Source: Platynereis dumerilii (taxonomy: Eukaryota; Annelida; Polychaeta; Phyllodocida; Nereididae). From it: 64,000 nucleotides of DNA. The notes under the pieces were generated by a model, which was not told where the DNA came from, ran no database searches, and saw only the letters and a program-made list of their open reading frames with translations. Location: assembly GCA_026936325.1 (NCBI GenBank), contig JAPTHN010000030.1:2704501-2768500 (forward strand), in the 5' to 3' direction. Each line of letters begins with the position of its first letter. The stretch's first letter is position 1. This document shows positions 1 through 9,223 of the stretch, one piece after another. Both the position numbers and the translations under genes were made by a program.

Positions 1-1055
1 CTGGATCTTCTGCTCTTGGTAAGGACCTCACCTAAGACATCTTTTAATTACAACATATAACTTACGCATGACCAATGCTGAGCTTTGAGGGCCAGATGAC
101 ACTTCTTGGGGCGGTCGGGGTTATGAATTTTTAAAAATTTGAGTCCACATTCAGCTGAGGGCTGTAAGGTACCGTAATCTTGAAATTGCGATAGGAAAGT
201 TTGTCACCGCTTTTCATATGAAGGAAATCTTGGTCGTTCCTGGAGGCTCAAAAAATTAATAGCCCCCCTCCCAACCTACCAGTAATATCTGGTCGGTCAC
301 TAAGAAAAAGTTAATTTTCGGACTGCAATTTGTCTGCAAATAATTTAAGTAGCAAAAATTTTACATTATAATATATAACTTTACTAAGTAGGGAGGTGAA
401 TAATTATTTATCACAGAGAAGAATCTATTCCTGATGAGTACTATTGAGGCCTTTAAAGCCCACTTTTGTGTACAAAAATTATTGAAGCTCTACACTTTCT
501 TAGCAATCTAAGTACACACAGTGGTAGATTTCTGGGTTGCTACATCGCAGCGAAAATCTGCATACATTAATTGTCACATTATAGAAGTCTATATTCCTGT
601 TGATTTTTTCTGTAAATGAATTAAATCTGATCTAATCTAATCTTACCTGTGTTTTTCAAGGTCTGCGAGATTCATATCCCCGTCAGCTTCATGAGTTAAG
701 CTCGAGAGAAGATCAGATCGGAATTCCTAAATATACTCAATACGTGGTCGTAGGACTCTCCACATGGTTTGCCGCAGTGACAGTCGCCGCGGTCGTCCTG
801 ATGGTGGTAATTTACAAACGTCTCCATCGCAAAGACGACATGAAGCGACCGCTGACCGCAAACAGCGTCACGGACGAGGAGGCAGCCATTGACGATCTTG
901 TCGAGCAATTAGCCCAACAGGTCGTTGACATGGACGCCAAATCTACAACGGGGAGCTGCGGCACGGATTCAAGTGGTCTCGGCGAGAGCTCCGAAAGTCT
1001 CGATAAGGACATTTTGCCCGACGTCCACGAATCGACAACATCCCCTAAATGCTGA
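1..1055 (+). CDS. C-terminal exons of a second transmembrane collagen-like gene (partial)
   Basis: Two exons are visible: bases 1-18, which end in a GTAAGG donor and read GSSAL in the collagen-like phase, and 661-1055, which starts after a TTTTTCAAG acceptor and ends in TGA. Both use phase 1 (G|GT). The last exon codes for about 131 residues: a stem starting GLRDSYPRQLHELSSRED, one hydrophobic segment (GLSTWFAAVTVAAVVLMVVI), a basic stop-transfer run (YKRLHRK) and an acidic, Ser/Thr-rich tail ending in SPKC. The membrane segment and basic run match the end of the giant minus-strand collagen gene: GLxxW, then VT(V/I)A, then (Y/F)(K/R)RL(H/R)R. Intron phase and position agree too. A paralogous gene running towards it is therefore likely. 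The rest lies left of the window, so a collagen helix is inferred only from the homology and the few residues before the junction. Confidence 0.72.
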
Positions 1056-2280
1056 TAAGACATCACAATACGTGACATCATAATGTGAAGTCACACATCA
1101 TCATATATATATATGACATCACATAACATCATTCATGACATCACATAAACATTATGTGACATCATCAAAATGTGTGCATATATTACATGATGACATGAAA
1201 TGACATTGAGAAAAATGATGTGTGACTTTTTTATATTGTATGTAACTGTATGAATGTAACAAGGCCGCATCTACGCAGTACGAAACTTACCCTAACCTGA
1301 TATAACTGGCCTGACTGATGATAGCTGTATAATACTGATAAACCCATGTCTACGCTTTTATATATATTGTCGTTCTGACTTCGTAACACTTCGCTTCGGT
1401 TAGTTAACTACCTTCAATATATTTTCATCGCAAATGTATGCAGCAATAATATTGTGCATTGCGCCATGAATTCCTGTGCCATAACAATAGTAATATTATC
1501 GTATTTTATGTCATTTGAGAGCTTGGTACATTAAGGTTTAAGTACGTTTAATTCGTCGAATATATGAATATGACAGATTCCTATTTACAAGTTGCTATTT
1601 TTTTCAAATGGTGCTCAATTTGAACCATAGTTCCATAGCAAATGATAAGTTTTGGTTTTTTTTATCGTTACAAAAACCGGAATGTAAGTATTAATCTGGA
1701 TATTTTAGAGAATTATGCAAGCGATTGTGAAAATGTGACCATCTTCGATGATATTTTCTGGGATGTTTCCCGTTTGTTGATTGTTTGATTGTGATATCAT
1801 CCTAATATTCTACGCACAGATGTAATAGTCAAGTTGTAACTTGATGACTTATACATTCCAATCGAATTCCATGTCTTTCAAAACAATTGCTGTATATCTC
1901 ATAGTTTTACATGAATTTATATGAGTTTTAATATTACAATTTTAAGATCTACAGTGTCTTTCATGTATATCGTTTTAAGATTTTTGTAAATTTCGATGAA
2001 TCCCAGTAATTACGGCGAGTGTTATATACAATTTGTCTCATCTGTATTAGTAATTCTTTAGCGTTGTTTCAAATTTTTTGTTAATTCTTGAAAATGTACA
2101 GGTATAGAAAGATGTGGGCTATGTAACATTTGAGTTACGATTACTGTAACTAACACTTAATATATAGTAGCCATTTATTTTTAGTTTCCTCCCAATTTAC
2201 GCCTGAAATGTTGACACTTGCCCGTTTGACGTTTTTGCATAAAAGCTGTACAAATAAAAAAAATATGTTTAAAAAAATAC
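1056..2280 (+). other. 3'UTR of the left-hand gene with polyadenylation signal
   Basis: This AT-rich stretch after the TGA has no open frame worth noting. AATAAA at 2253-2258, followed by an A-rich stretch, is the best polyadenylation signal. The UTR contains a degenerate TGACATCA-type repeat near its start. Its extent is inferred from the signal only. Confidence 0.5.
1063..1200. repeat. Degenerate tandem repeat of TGACATCAca units
   Basis: Copies of GACATCA or its near variants (GACATCACA, ACATCAT, GTGACATCAT) recur about every 10-25 bases together with an AT dinucleotide run. It lies directly after the stop codon of the left-hand gene, inside its likely 3'UTR. It looks like a simple-sequence expansion. 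Confidence 0.6.
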
Positions 2281-2330
2281 TTTTGCATTAGTCCTTCAGT
2301 TTGCTATGACTATCTAAGATCTTTCAGGTG

Positions 2331-2536
2331 GGGGGAGGGTTGGTCTAGTGGTAGCGTGCTGGATTGTCAATCGCTGGGTCCAGGGTTCGAATCCCGCTCT
2401 TGCCAGGTCTCCTGGGTGCTATGTTGGACGGCTGTTTCAATCATCCTTCACCTCATTGCCGTGTCCTCCTCCTGTCATTAGCCTAGCACATGCATAAATT
2501 TATACAGGACGTAAAGCCCCAATTATCCATCCATCT
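2331..2536 (+). repeat. tRNA-derived SINE
   Basis: The head resembles a tRNA with A box TAGTGGTAGCGTG near 2346 and B box GGTTCGAATCC at 2384-2394. The anticodon-like loop reads TTGTCAA. A tRNA-unrelated body follows (ATGTTGGACGGCTG, TTTCAATCATCCTT) and then a tail with GACGTAAAGCCCC and CCATCCATC. The body matches the element at 6776-6955 and the body and tail match the fragment at 61767-61873, which shows a dispersed family. No acceptor stem pairs, so it is not a working tRNA gene. Confidence 0.75.
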
Positions 2537-2598
2537 AATATCTTCCTGATATCCAGCTGCAAAGCAGAGTAATAGGCCTATACTACAGGCCCAAGCCT

Positions 2599-2860
2599 AA
2601 GGGGGAGACCATTTAACCTCAAGGGGGGGGGGCTGGAGTTTTTTTTTAATAAATAATTTTTTGCTCAATTTTGGTTAAATAATTTAATATTTTTTGACAG
2701 TCTTGAAATCAAAAATTTCTGGTGGGGGTTTTTTCCTAAGAATATGTAGCGACATCCAGAGCACAAAATGAATAATTGCTGTCACCGTTACAGTGAAATG
2801 AATAATTTCCCACTGAGAAAAACTCCAAGCTCCCCAGATTATTAAATGGTGGCCCCCCTT
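2599..2860. mobile_element. MITE-like element with imperfect ~40-bp terminal inverted repeats
   Basis: The left end (AAGGGGGAGACCATTTAA, then CTGGAGTTTTT) is repeated inverted at the right end (AAAAACTCCAAG, then ATTAAATGGTGGCCCCCCTT). The interior is AT-rich and noncoding. The flanks both carry AGCCT, at slightly unequal distances, so the target-site duplication is uncertain. Superfamily is not assigned. Confidence 0.65.
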
Positions 2861-3197
2861 AATAGCCTTGTGACTTTACTTGTCTCTGTACCAAGTATCA
2901 AGTATTAATGACTGAACGAAGGTCCTCATTAGGTCCTCTATATTCAGGTCTTCTTGACGCTCTAGAGGGTCAGTGCCCTCTATAGGCATGTTGAGCGCCG
3001 TATGATTGATGAGAGATGATAATTTTAAGGTTGTGAGTCTGACACTTACTCTATTCATTCAGGGAAGTTCAGGGTCTCTTAGTTGTCCCAGTATAGAACA
3101 CTGGATACGAGCCCCTACACTTTTTAGTAGGTCCTATGGGATGGACCTTAGTCAGGAGCTATTTATAGTACGTAGAGCTCTTGGATGTTGCAGGCTG

Positions 3198-3277
3198 CCC
3201 TTGCCCAGGCTCGAACCCATGCAAGCTGGGCACATCCTGTGGAGCAGACGCCCTAATCGACTGAGCTAGTCCCCTTG
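3198..3277 (-). repeat. tRNA-like SINE head
   Basis: Read on the minus strand this has an A-box-like CTAGCTCAGTCGATTAGG and B box GGGTTCGAGCC with tRNA-like spacing. The ends do not pair as an acceptor stem. It is best read as a SINE head or a tRNA pseudogene. Confidence 0.5.
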
Positions 3278-3300
3278 ACTGGACAGTATGTTTACATGTA

Positions 3301-3434
3301 CTAGTCGGAATTAGGTATTGGTCAAAGTCTTTGATAAGTAAGTGAAACACAGGCCCAATGTTATTTCATAGGGAAGGGTGGTTCACTTACTTATCAAAGA
3401 CTGTGACCCATACCTAACAGCTCCTAACTCCGAC
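3301..3434. mobile_element. Foldback/MITE element (near-palindrome)
   Basis: The arms CTAGTCGGAATTAGG...GTCTTTGATAAGTAAGTG and CACTTACTTATCAAAGAC...CTCCGACTA are inverted copies with few mismatches around a short loop near 3350-3385. There is no coding content. A nonautonomous DNA transposon is the simplest explanation. Confidence 0.65.
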
Positions 3435-3612
3435 TACAGCTAAGGAAATTGACTGCCATTGTTATCCCACATGCCGCACATATCAACCTTTATGACCCAA
3501 TATGATTTCCTCTCAACGGATGAGAATTCATGCTTCCACATACATGTAGTTTGGTTGAGAATGTTTAGCATTGATGGAATGGCACATGTCATGAGTTTCA
3601 CTTACTTACAGG

Positions 3613-3804
3613 CAGTGGCGTCCCTATGGGGGGGCACGGGGGGGCACGGGCCCCCCATATTGGACCTGTGCCCCCCCAGGTGCCCCCCCATATTAACTTT
3701 CCAACTCTGGCTAAAATATACAATTAGTATAGTGGGTGCCCCCCCAGAGAATCGCGTGCCCCCCCAGGTGCCCCCCCGCTCGAGAACCCCCAGTTACGCC
3801 ACTG
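3613..3804. mobile_element. hAT-type MITE with 8-bp target-site duplication
   Basis: The element begins CAGTGGCGT and ends ACGCCACTG, a perfect 9-bp inverted terminus. It is flanked on both sides by CTTACAGG (3605-3612 and 3805-3812), a perfect 8-bp target duplication, as hAT elements make. The interior is runs of G and C (GGGGGGGCACGG, TGCCCCCCCAGG) with no transposase. The intact duplication suggests recent insertion. Confidence 0.88.
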
Positions 3805-4099
3805 CTTACAGGTGGCACTACAAGGGAGCAATGCGCAATCATAGTCAGTTCCAGTTCAGGCTGTTTCAACTAAATATGAATCAACTGTCAAACAAGAATC
3901 CGCGGATTCAAAGCCTGGCTTAAGTACGTGGCAGCGATGACAGCAAAATATGTAGCAATGCTGGTGAAATAGTTAAGTCTACTTTATGGTTTGGAAATGG
4001 CAGAGAAAGGTGGTTCTGAATTGCGGAAAGTGAAGTGTTGTTATTGTAGTTGTTCCATGTACAAAATAATATCCAAATAACCACGAAAAGAATGTGTAT

Positions 4100-4440
4100 G
4101 ATTTTTTCAAATCTTTAAGTTGCCCAATTTCCTCCTTTGAAAAAATTGGCGAAATTGAAAAAGATTTGGAACAACAAAAAAATTGTTTTTTTAATCTAGG
4201 AAAACAATTTTTTCCTTTTTTTTTAATTTAGGAAAAAAAATTTTAAATCTTGGAACAAAAAATGTTTAAATTTGATTTAGAAGTTGCCAGATTTCCTCTT
4301 TTTGAAAAAATAAAATAGGCCTAAATGAGTGTAATTGAAAAAAAGTTGGAATTTTTTTTTTTTTTTTTAATCTTGGAAAAAAAATTTGGGGAAAAAATGT
4401 TTTTGAAAAGAAAAAAAAAAGTAATTTCCATACATCTAGC
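4100..4440. repeat. AT-rich degenerate tandem duplication, period about 164 bp
   Basis: AAGTTGCC...TTTCCTC...TTTGAAAAAAT near 4117 recurs at 4281, followed in each copy by GTTGGAA/GATTTGGAA and long A and T runs. No coding content is visible. Confidence 0.5.
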
Positions 4441-4659
4441 TACCCTAACAAACCAATAAAACACAAGAACAGATATATTGAACCTATAGTTATTGAACAG
4501 TAGAGTTGGCAGACAATATTTTCAGACCATTACTCCTGAAATAGCCTGGTGAGCCAGGCTAAAAAATTGAACATGTAAGGATTTCTGTGATAAAAATTTG
4601 ATGACAAAACACTGCGTCAACACATCGGATGTGAAAACAGATGCAGGGTATAACTATGA

Positions 4660-4925
4660 AGGTTTAACCCTGATCTTTGGAATTCCATAATTTTGTGATG
4701 ATTTCGTAGAACAAAGTCAAAGGTCCAAGTTTTTAACTCACCAGAGACTTCCACAGCTGTCCGGAACATCCTGTCACATGACTTGACCCTAGGCAGTCAT
4801 GTGACCAGCTGAGAATTTCCAGACAGCTAAGGAAGTCCATGAGAGATCAGTGGATGAAAGCTCTGGTGAGTTAAAAAGCGTTGTGCTATGAAATCATCAT
4901 AAAAAAAATATGCAGGGTTAAGTTT
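4660..4925. mobile_element. Foldback/MITE element
   Basis: The arms are inverted copies over about 80-100 bases: GGTTTAACCCTG...GTGATGATTTCGTAGAACAA...TTTTTAACTCACCAGAG on the left, and CTCTGGTGAGTTAAAAAG...GAAATCATCAT...GCAGGGTTAA on the right. The inner arms also pair (CTTCCACAGCTGTCCGGAA against TTCCAGACAGCTAAGGAAG). It is noncoding. Confidence 0.65.
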
Positions 4926-4940
4926 AAAATTATGGTTACA

Positions 4941-4974
4941 ATTAGGGTTAGGTTTATGGATAGGGTTAGGGTTT
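4941..4974 (+). repeat. Short interstitial telomere-like repeat
   Basis: Four TTAGGG or near-TTAGGG units with GTTTATGGATA in the middle. TTAGGG is the usual animal telomere unit. The run is short and degenerate. Confidence 0.45.
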
Positions 4975-5249
4975 GAGTTTTGGTAGAGCCCGTGTTTTTT
5001 CATTCAATGTCCACAACCGATATCCTCACAAGTCGAATTTCTCTGATATTTGATGCATCATATATTTCGCTGAAACAGCCATAATTGGCAACAATAATGA
5101 AAAAACTCCTTGCTCCCTTGATTTGTGTGAGCATAGTATAGTGGGTTGGGTATAATAGGTTGCTCCTAGGCACTTGGCTTGGGGGCCGGCCCTTTAGCTC
5201 AACTGGTTTGAATCCGTTTGATAGTGGACCTTAAAGGGGAAAGTGCAAG

Positions 5250-5401
5250 CAGAGGCATATATCTAGAAATGGCCTGCGGGGGGGCCATTACATGGGGTGA
5301 ATATGGGGCACTCCACAGTGTTTCCTATCTCTTCCATGTAAATTTGGGTGGAGGGGGCATGGCCCAATGCGCGCCCCCCCCCCCACCAAAATAGGCCACT
5401 G
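5250..5401. mobile_element. hAT-type MITE related to the one at 3613-3804
   Basis: The element begins CAGAGGC and ends GCCACTG. Flanks AGTGCAAG (5242-5249) and TGTGCAAG (5402-5409) match at seven of eight bases, a hAT-size duplication. The interior has the same G-run/C-run build (CGGGGGGGCC, GCCCCCCCCCCC). No transposase is encoded. Confidence 0.72.
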
Positions 5402-6467
5402 TGTGCAAGCACTTTAAGCGTGCTTAATTTTATAAAATTTCTCACTGACGGATTCAAAGTGCCAATGCTCCACAGAGTTGAAAGTGCAAGTGCACTTAGT
5501 TGAATAATTGGCTCTGTGCCAACTCTGTAGGATGACCTTTGACCTCTAAAAGTCAGCCAATTTACTTTCTTTATCAATTTTTAGTTGGTAGTGGTTGGCC
5601 ACCAAAATCTTTTCAACGCAAGTAAGTTAAAATATTGATGAGGCTAAGGGAGGACTCCCCTGCAAATGGTCATAAGTTTTGCTAAATTCAGGAAGAGCTT
5701 GCACTTCGCATCGCTAATAAAAATAGCATGCAATGCATGCGCTGTGTCCTCGGGCCTTTGAATCAATTTGTTCCTCTGTTGAGTCCCTCCCCTCCCTCTT
5801 CGGAGTCCAGGGAGAACCAAACTACCACAACTGCAATACGGTTTTTGCAAAACAAATGTGTGTTGGATGTCAAATGCTGCATGCAATCTGAGATGATTTT
5901 GGCCTATTATAATCTTATATTCGAGAGGAGAGACATGAAATTCCAGGTAGGGTATCATTACGACTAGTGTAACCACTGGCAAGCATTAATTTGATTTGTC
6001 ATTTTGCCTGTGAAATGTTTTAGTGATCATAAAAATGTTCATACTATCATTGTTTACACTTGACGAAGCAGCATCATGACAAAATGTCCGAGGTGACCTC
6101 GGACACAAAAAATGGAAATCAAAGGTCTTTCAATTAAAAAAGATCTCTACAGAACTCTACAGCAGAGGAAGGAAAAGTGATTTTATGTGTTTATGTAGGC
6201 TACTTGCTGGGAAAAACTTTGCTGATCAAATCTTTTTTATAATATGTCAGTTATTCAATGAGCAATTTATAGGGGTCGACTATGTTCTCCGGGGGGCGGG
6301 GCTCATGGGATATTGGGCCTCGGTTGAATATATTCAATATCCCATAGAAAGGTCTCAAAACATATAATATAATAAGGTATGATTTTATATAGCAGCCATT
6401 GCAGATAAATCTGCTCACTACTCGCAAGACTGAATGGCAATCATACGAGTCACGATAACCACGGGAC

Positions 6468-6546
6468 ATGGATGGCGCGGGATTTGAACCCGCATCCATG
6501 TGGTACAACGTTATATGCACTAAACACTGAGCTGCTGAGCCATATA
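6468..6546 (-). repeat. tRNA-like SINE head or tRNA pseudogene
   Basis: On the minus strand, TGGCTCAGCAGCTCAG resembles an A box and GGGTTCAAATCCC is a good B box. The anticodon arm does not fold cleanly and the ends do not pair, so a working tRNA is unlikely. Confidence 0.5.
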
Positions 6547-6775
6547 GGCCTACGTCTGGCTGGTCGCGGACATAAATGTTGTCTCTACTTGCAAGTAAGA
6601 AGTCCTGTATTTTATAAGAGGTCATTTTGGCATTGGGAGACTTGTGCTGGAGACATGTCAGGTATAGATCTTACTACCATTTGCCCTGATGCTAGGCGGG
6701 TTAAGCACTCTCCCTAACCCCCGTAGAATACGCCTATGATGACTCAGCAATAAGTCAAAGGAGTGAGTTACTGAG

Positions 6776-6955
6776 TGAGTTTGTGTTTTACGCCCCATCA
6801 GCACCGGTGTGGGCTATTTAGAGGCGAATAAGTCAAAGGATGATTGAAAGTGCTGTCCAACATAAGTCCAGGTGACCCAGACAGAGCAGGAATCAAACCC
6901 TGGAATCGGCAATTGGCAGTCCAGTGCACAACCAGCTGAGCTAATCCTTCTCCCC
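6776..6955 (-). repeat. tRNA-derived SINE, minus orientation
   Basis: On the minus strand the head has ATTAGCTCAGCTGG (A box) and CAGGGTTTGATTCCTGC (B box). The body contains TTATGTTGGACAGC and TTTCAATCATCCTTTGAC, shared with the SINE at 2331-2536. The tail is GGGGCGTAAAACACAAACTC. The shared body with a different head and tail suggests two subfamilies. Confidence 0.72.
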
Positions 6956-7014
6956 AGATCTGTAAAGACAGGAGAGAGTAACCATTAGATAGGTGATGTA
7001 GTCCAGGCTGGCAT

Positions 7015-7200
7015 ATCCGAGGCCGAGACTGGCATGAGCCTCCGAGACCACGACTGAGGCCAACGCCATTAAAAGGGGTCCCGAGGCCTCCAACACTGGT
7101 CCAAAGACACCCAAGACCAAGACAAGGCCAAGGATTTGGCATTTGAGATCAAACCAAGATGAAGGCCATCAAATATGGCCCAGAGGCCGGCCTCGAGACC
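7015..7200. repeat. Degenerate GAGGCC/GGCC-rich repeat
   Basis: GAGGCC, GAGGCCGAG, AGGCCAA and CAAGACCAAG recur irregularly. GC content is locally higher than in the neighbouring DNA. No open frame is supported. Confidence 0.4.
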
Positions 7201-7389
7201 TCCCACGCTGCATTAGATGTATGTGCATATTGATATGATATGGTAGGCCTAAGTCCCGGGCAATCACTCCAAGCCTACAAGTGCAAGTCAGGTCTCATCA
7301 GGTCTAGGCATTGCTTTCACATTGTTTCACAGAAAGCTACATAATAATGTGTCAATTTTAAGGTTGATTCAAAGTAAACCCAAGTCACA

Positions 7390-8645
7390 ATATTTTATTA
7401 ATAAACATATTTATTTTCAGGCAAACATTTCCAATAGTAAACAAGCATTGCTGTCATGTACACAAACTATAAAAGTAACACCGTGCCAACTACGATTTGT
7501 TTTGTTAAAAAAGAAGCAATTTTTACATCAGTAGTCAATCAGACATTTTTTTTCATTTTTCTTTTTCTTATCAAACTATCCATTTAAACAATGTGTTTCT
7601 AGGTAAAAGTGAAACATCAATTGGAAAAATCTGCAGTCTCACATGATAAATCTCACATGTACGGCCCTGATAAAAAGGCTAAAAATCCCTCTCAAACCTG
7701 TAAAATTGCTAATATTGAAAGACTGCGTAGCCATAACGGAACAAAATGGATGTGCGTAACAGGCGCATGAAATGGAAAAACATAAATATTTTGTTGTTCA
7801 GGTACAAAATATCACAGAGAGGTCGAGCATTTTCTTCACATTCGCATCTTTAATCATGTTAAAAGTGACCACACTTTCTATAAATTGTGCTATATTGAGA
7901 AAGACTTCGGGCATAAAAAAACTGACATAAAAATGTGCAGAATTCGGACGCATAACTTTTACAATATCATATAATAATGTCATATTAATGTCATATTGCT
8001 TCGGAACTGGAAATAAGCACAAAAATAAGAAACTAGCTTTATTATTAAAGGCTACCGGTGAAGCGAACTTCAAAAATTACGACATATGTATCTGCAAAGG
8101 TATATATATATATATATAATGTTGCGTAGTAACTCCATTAATCGTACAAAAATCTACTAATACAGCATTTCGGTTAAGGTAGCACCAATTTCAGTACATG
8201 TCCATGGCACCAGTATTACACAAGCATACTGAAATGGGAAGTGATCTGACACAGGTATTCCTCAGTAAATAAAAAAACTTTCATGCCATTTACAAACATA
8301 TGATGCGACTTCTAACTGAAAGAGCAAATTAGTCCGTGTATATCGTTGTGCAGATGTTACACACAACTTTTCATACAATAATTTTGCTTTCCTTGCAGTT
8401 ATAGCATTCAAATCATACAGATAGCTTTACTATAGTGATTAGTCGTATGTCTATATATATAGGTTATCTTTATGCAAATACTTACATTTGGGCCGTAGTA
8501 TTAGTGTTAATGACAGTATATTATGGCACGGATACTACTACGGCATTAATCGGTTATTCAAGGAGTACATAATGGATGAAAGATCCTTCATAAAAATCTT
8601 TTAAAATTCAAAAAGATTCAACTTTTAAAGTACAAGCGTTCACGG
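7390..8645 (-). other. 3'UTR of the giant collagen gene
   Basis: This AT-rich noncoding DNA follows the stop codon on the minus strand. AATAAA signals on that strand lie at 8038-8043, 7410-7415 and 7394-7399 (TTTATT on the plus strand), giving either a UTR of about 0.6 kb or one of about 1.25 kb. A TA dinucleotide run lies near 8101-8119. Which signal is used cannot be told from sequence. Confidence 0.45.
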
Positions 8646-9223
8646 TTACAAGAATGAAGCGCCGCTTGTCTTCTTGCTATCGCCGAGGCTGATACCCCGG
8701 TAGGTGGCGTGACTGAATCGTGGGGTGTCGGAGGACGCGATGCTTGGCGCAGTGATGGAGGATGCGGTGTCGAAATCATCTTCATCGCAATCGTCCATGT
8801 TGGCAAGGGCACCAATGGTGTGGCCGTTGAGCTCAGTGTCCAATTCACGATGGTGCACGATCGGCTTGGCCGGCCGCAGGTCTTTCGGGTCGTCATCAAG
8901 GAACGCACCATTGTCGTGCTCCGGCAGTGACGGAGCAATCGACAAAGAGTCTACATCGACAACACTAGACTTGTCGGATTTGTCCGAGCTCATGGCGGAC
9001 TCGGCGTCCGAGTACACTGACTCGGCACCCAGGTTCTTCCAGCTCTGCCTGCGACGAAGGCGACGGAATACCAGTGCGACAATAACGAGCAGAGCTATTG
9101 TGACGGTTCCGGCCCATACAGCTAATCCTGTTGTGGCCACATTCATTTTCACCAAACTGCTGGCCAATTTATCTTCGTCCGTTTGGACAGCCTTACGGAT
9201 GTCATTTGCCTGTGCCTCGAGAG
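8646..9223 (-). CDS. Terminal exon: stem, transmembrane segment and cytoplasmic tail
   Basis: The exon follows the acceptor TTATTCCAG and completes GVA|ALEAQ. The first about 30 residues ([18 protein letters not shown]...) are a charged helix-like stem that could help trimerisation. A hydrophobic segment of about 23 residues starting TTGLAVWAG follows, then RRLRRR, which by the positive-inside rule places the C terminus in the cytoplasm. The tail is acidic and serine-rich ([19 protein letters not shown]) with many possible phosphorylation sites, and ends ASFL, which fits a class I PDZ ligand (S-x-hydrophobic). An open frame continues upstream to 9299, but that part is intron and transposon. 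This exon is homologous to the one at 661-1055. Confidence 0.85.

Larger units (their letters stand above)
2281..7380. other. Intergenic region between two convergent genes
   Basis: Apart from the separately listed SINEs, MITEs and simple repeats I see no supportable gene. Open frames of 60-154 codons here overlap repeats (for example the one over the hAT MITE at 3459-3923) and lack recognisable domains or coding composition. A 21-bp near-perfect palindrome (TGTCCGAGGTGACCTCGGAC, extended by one base) sits at 6085-6105. Confidence 0.6.

Noticed and set aside
2346-2400. Functional tRNA-Asp gene
   Set aside because: A and B boxes are present but the acceptor stem does not pair and the body continues into a SINE; the same holds for the tRNA-like heads near 3.2, 6.5 and 6.9 kb.
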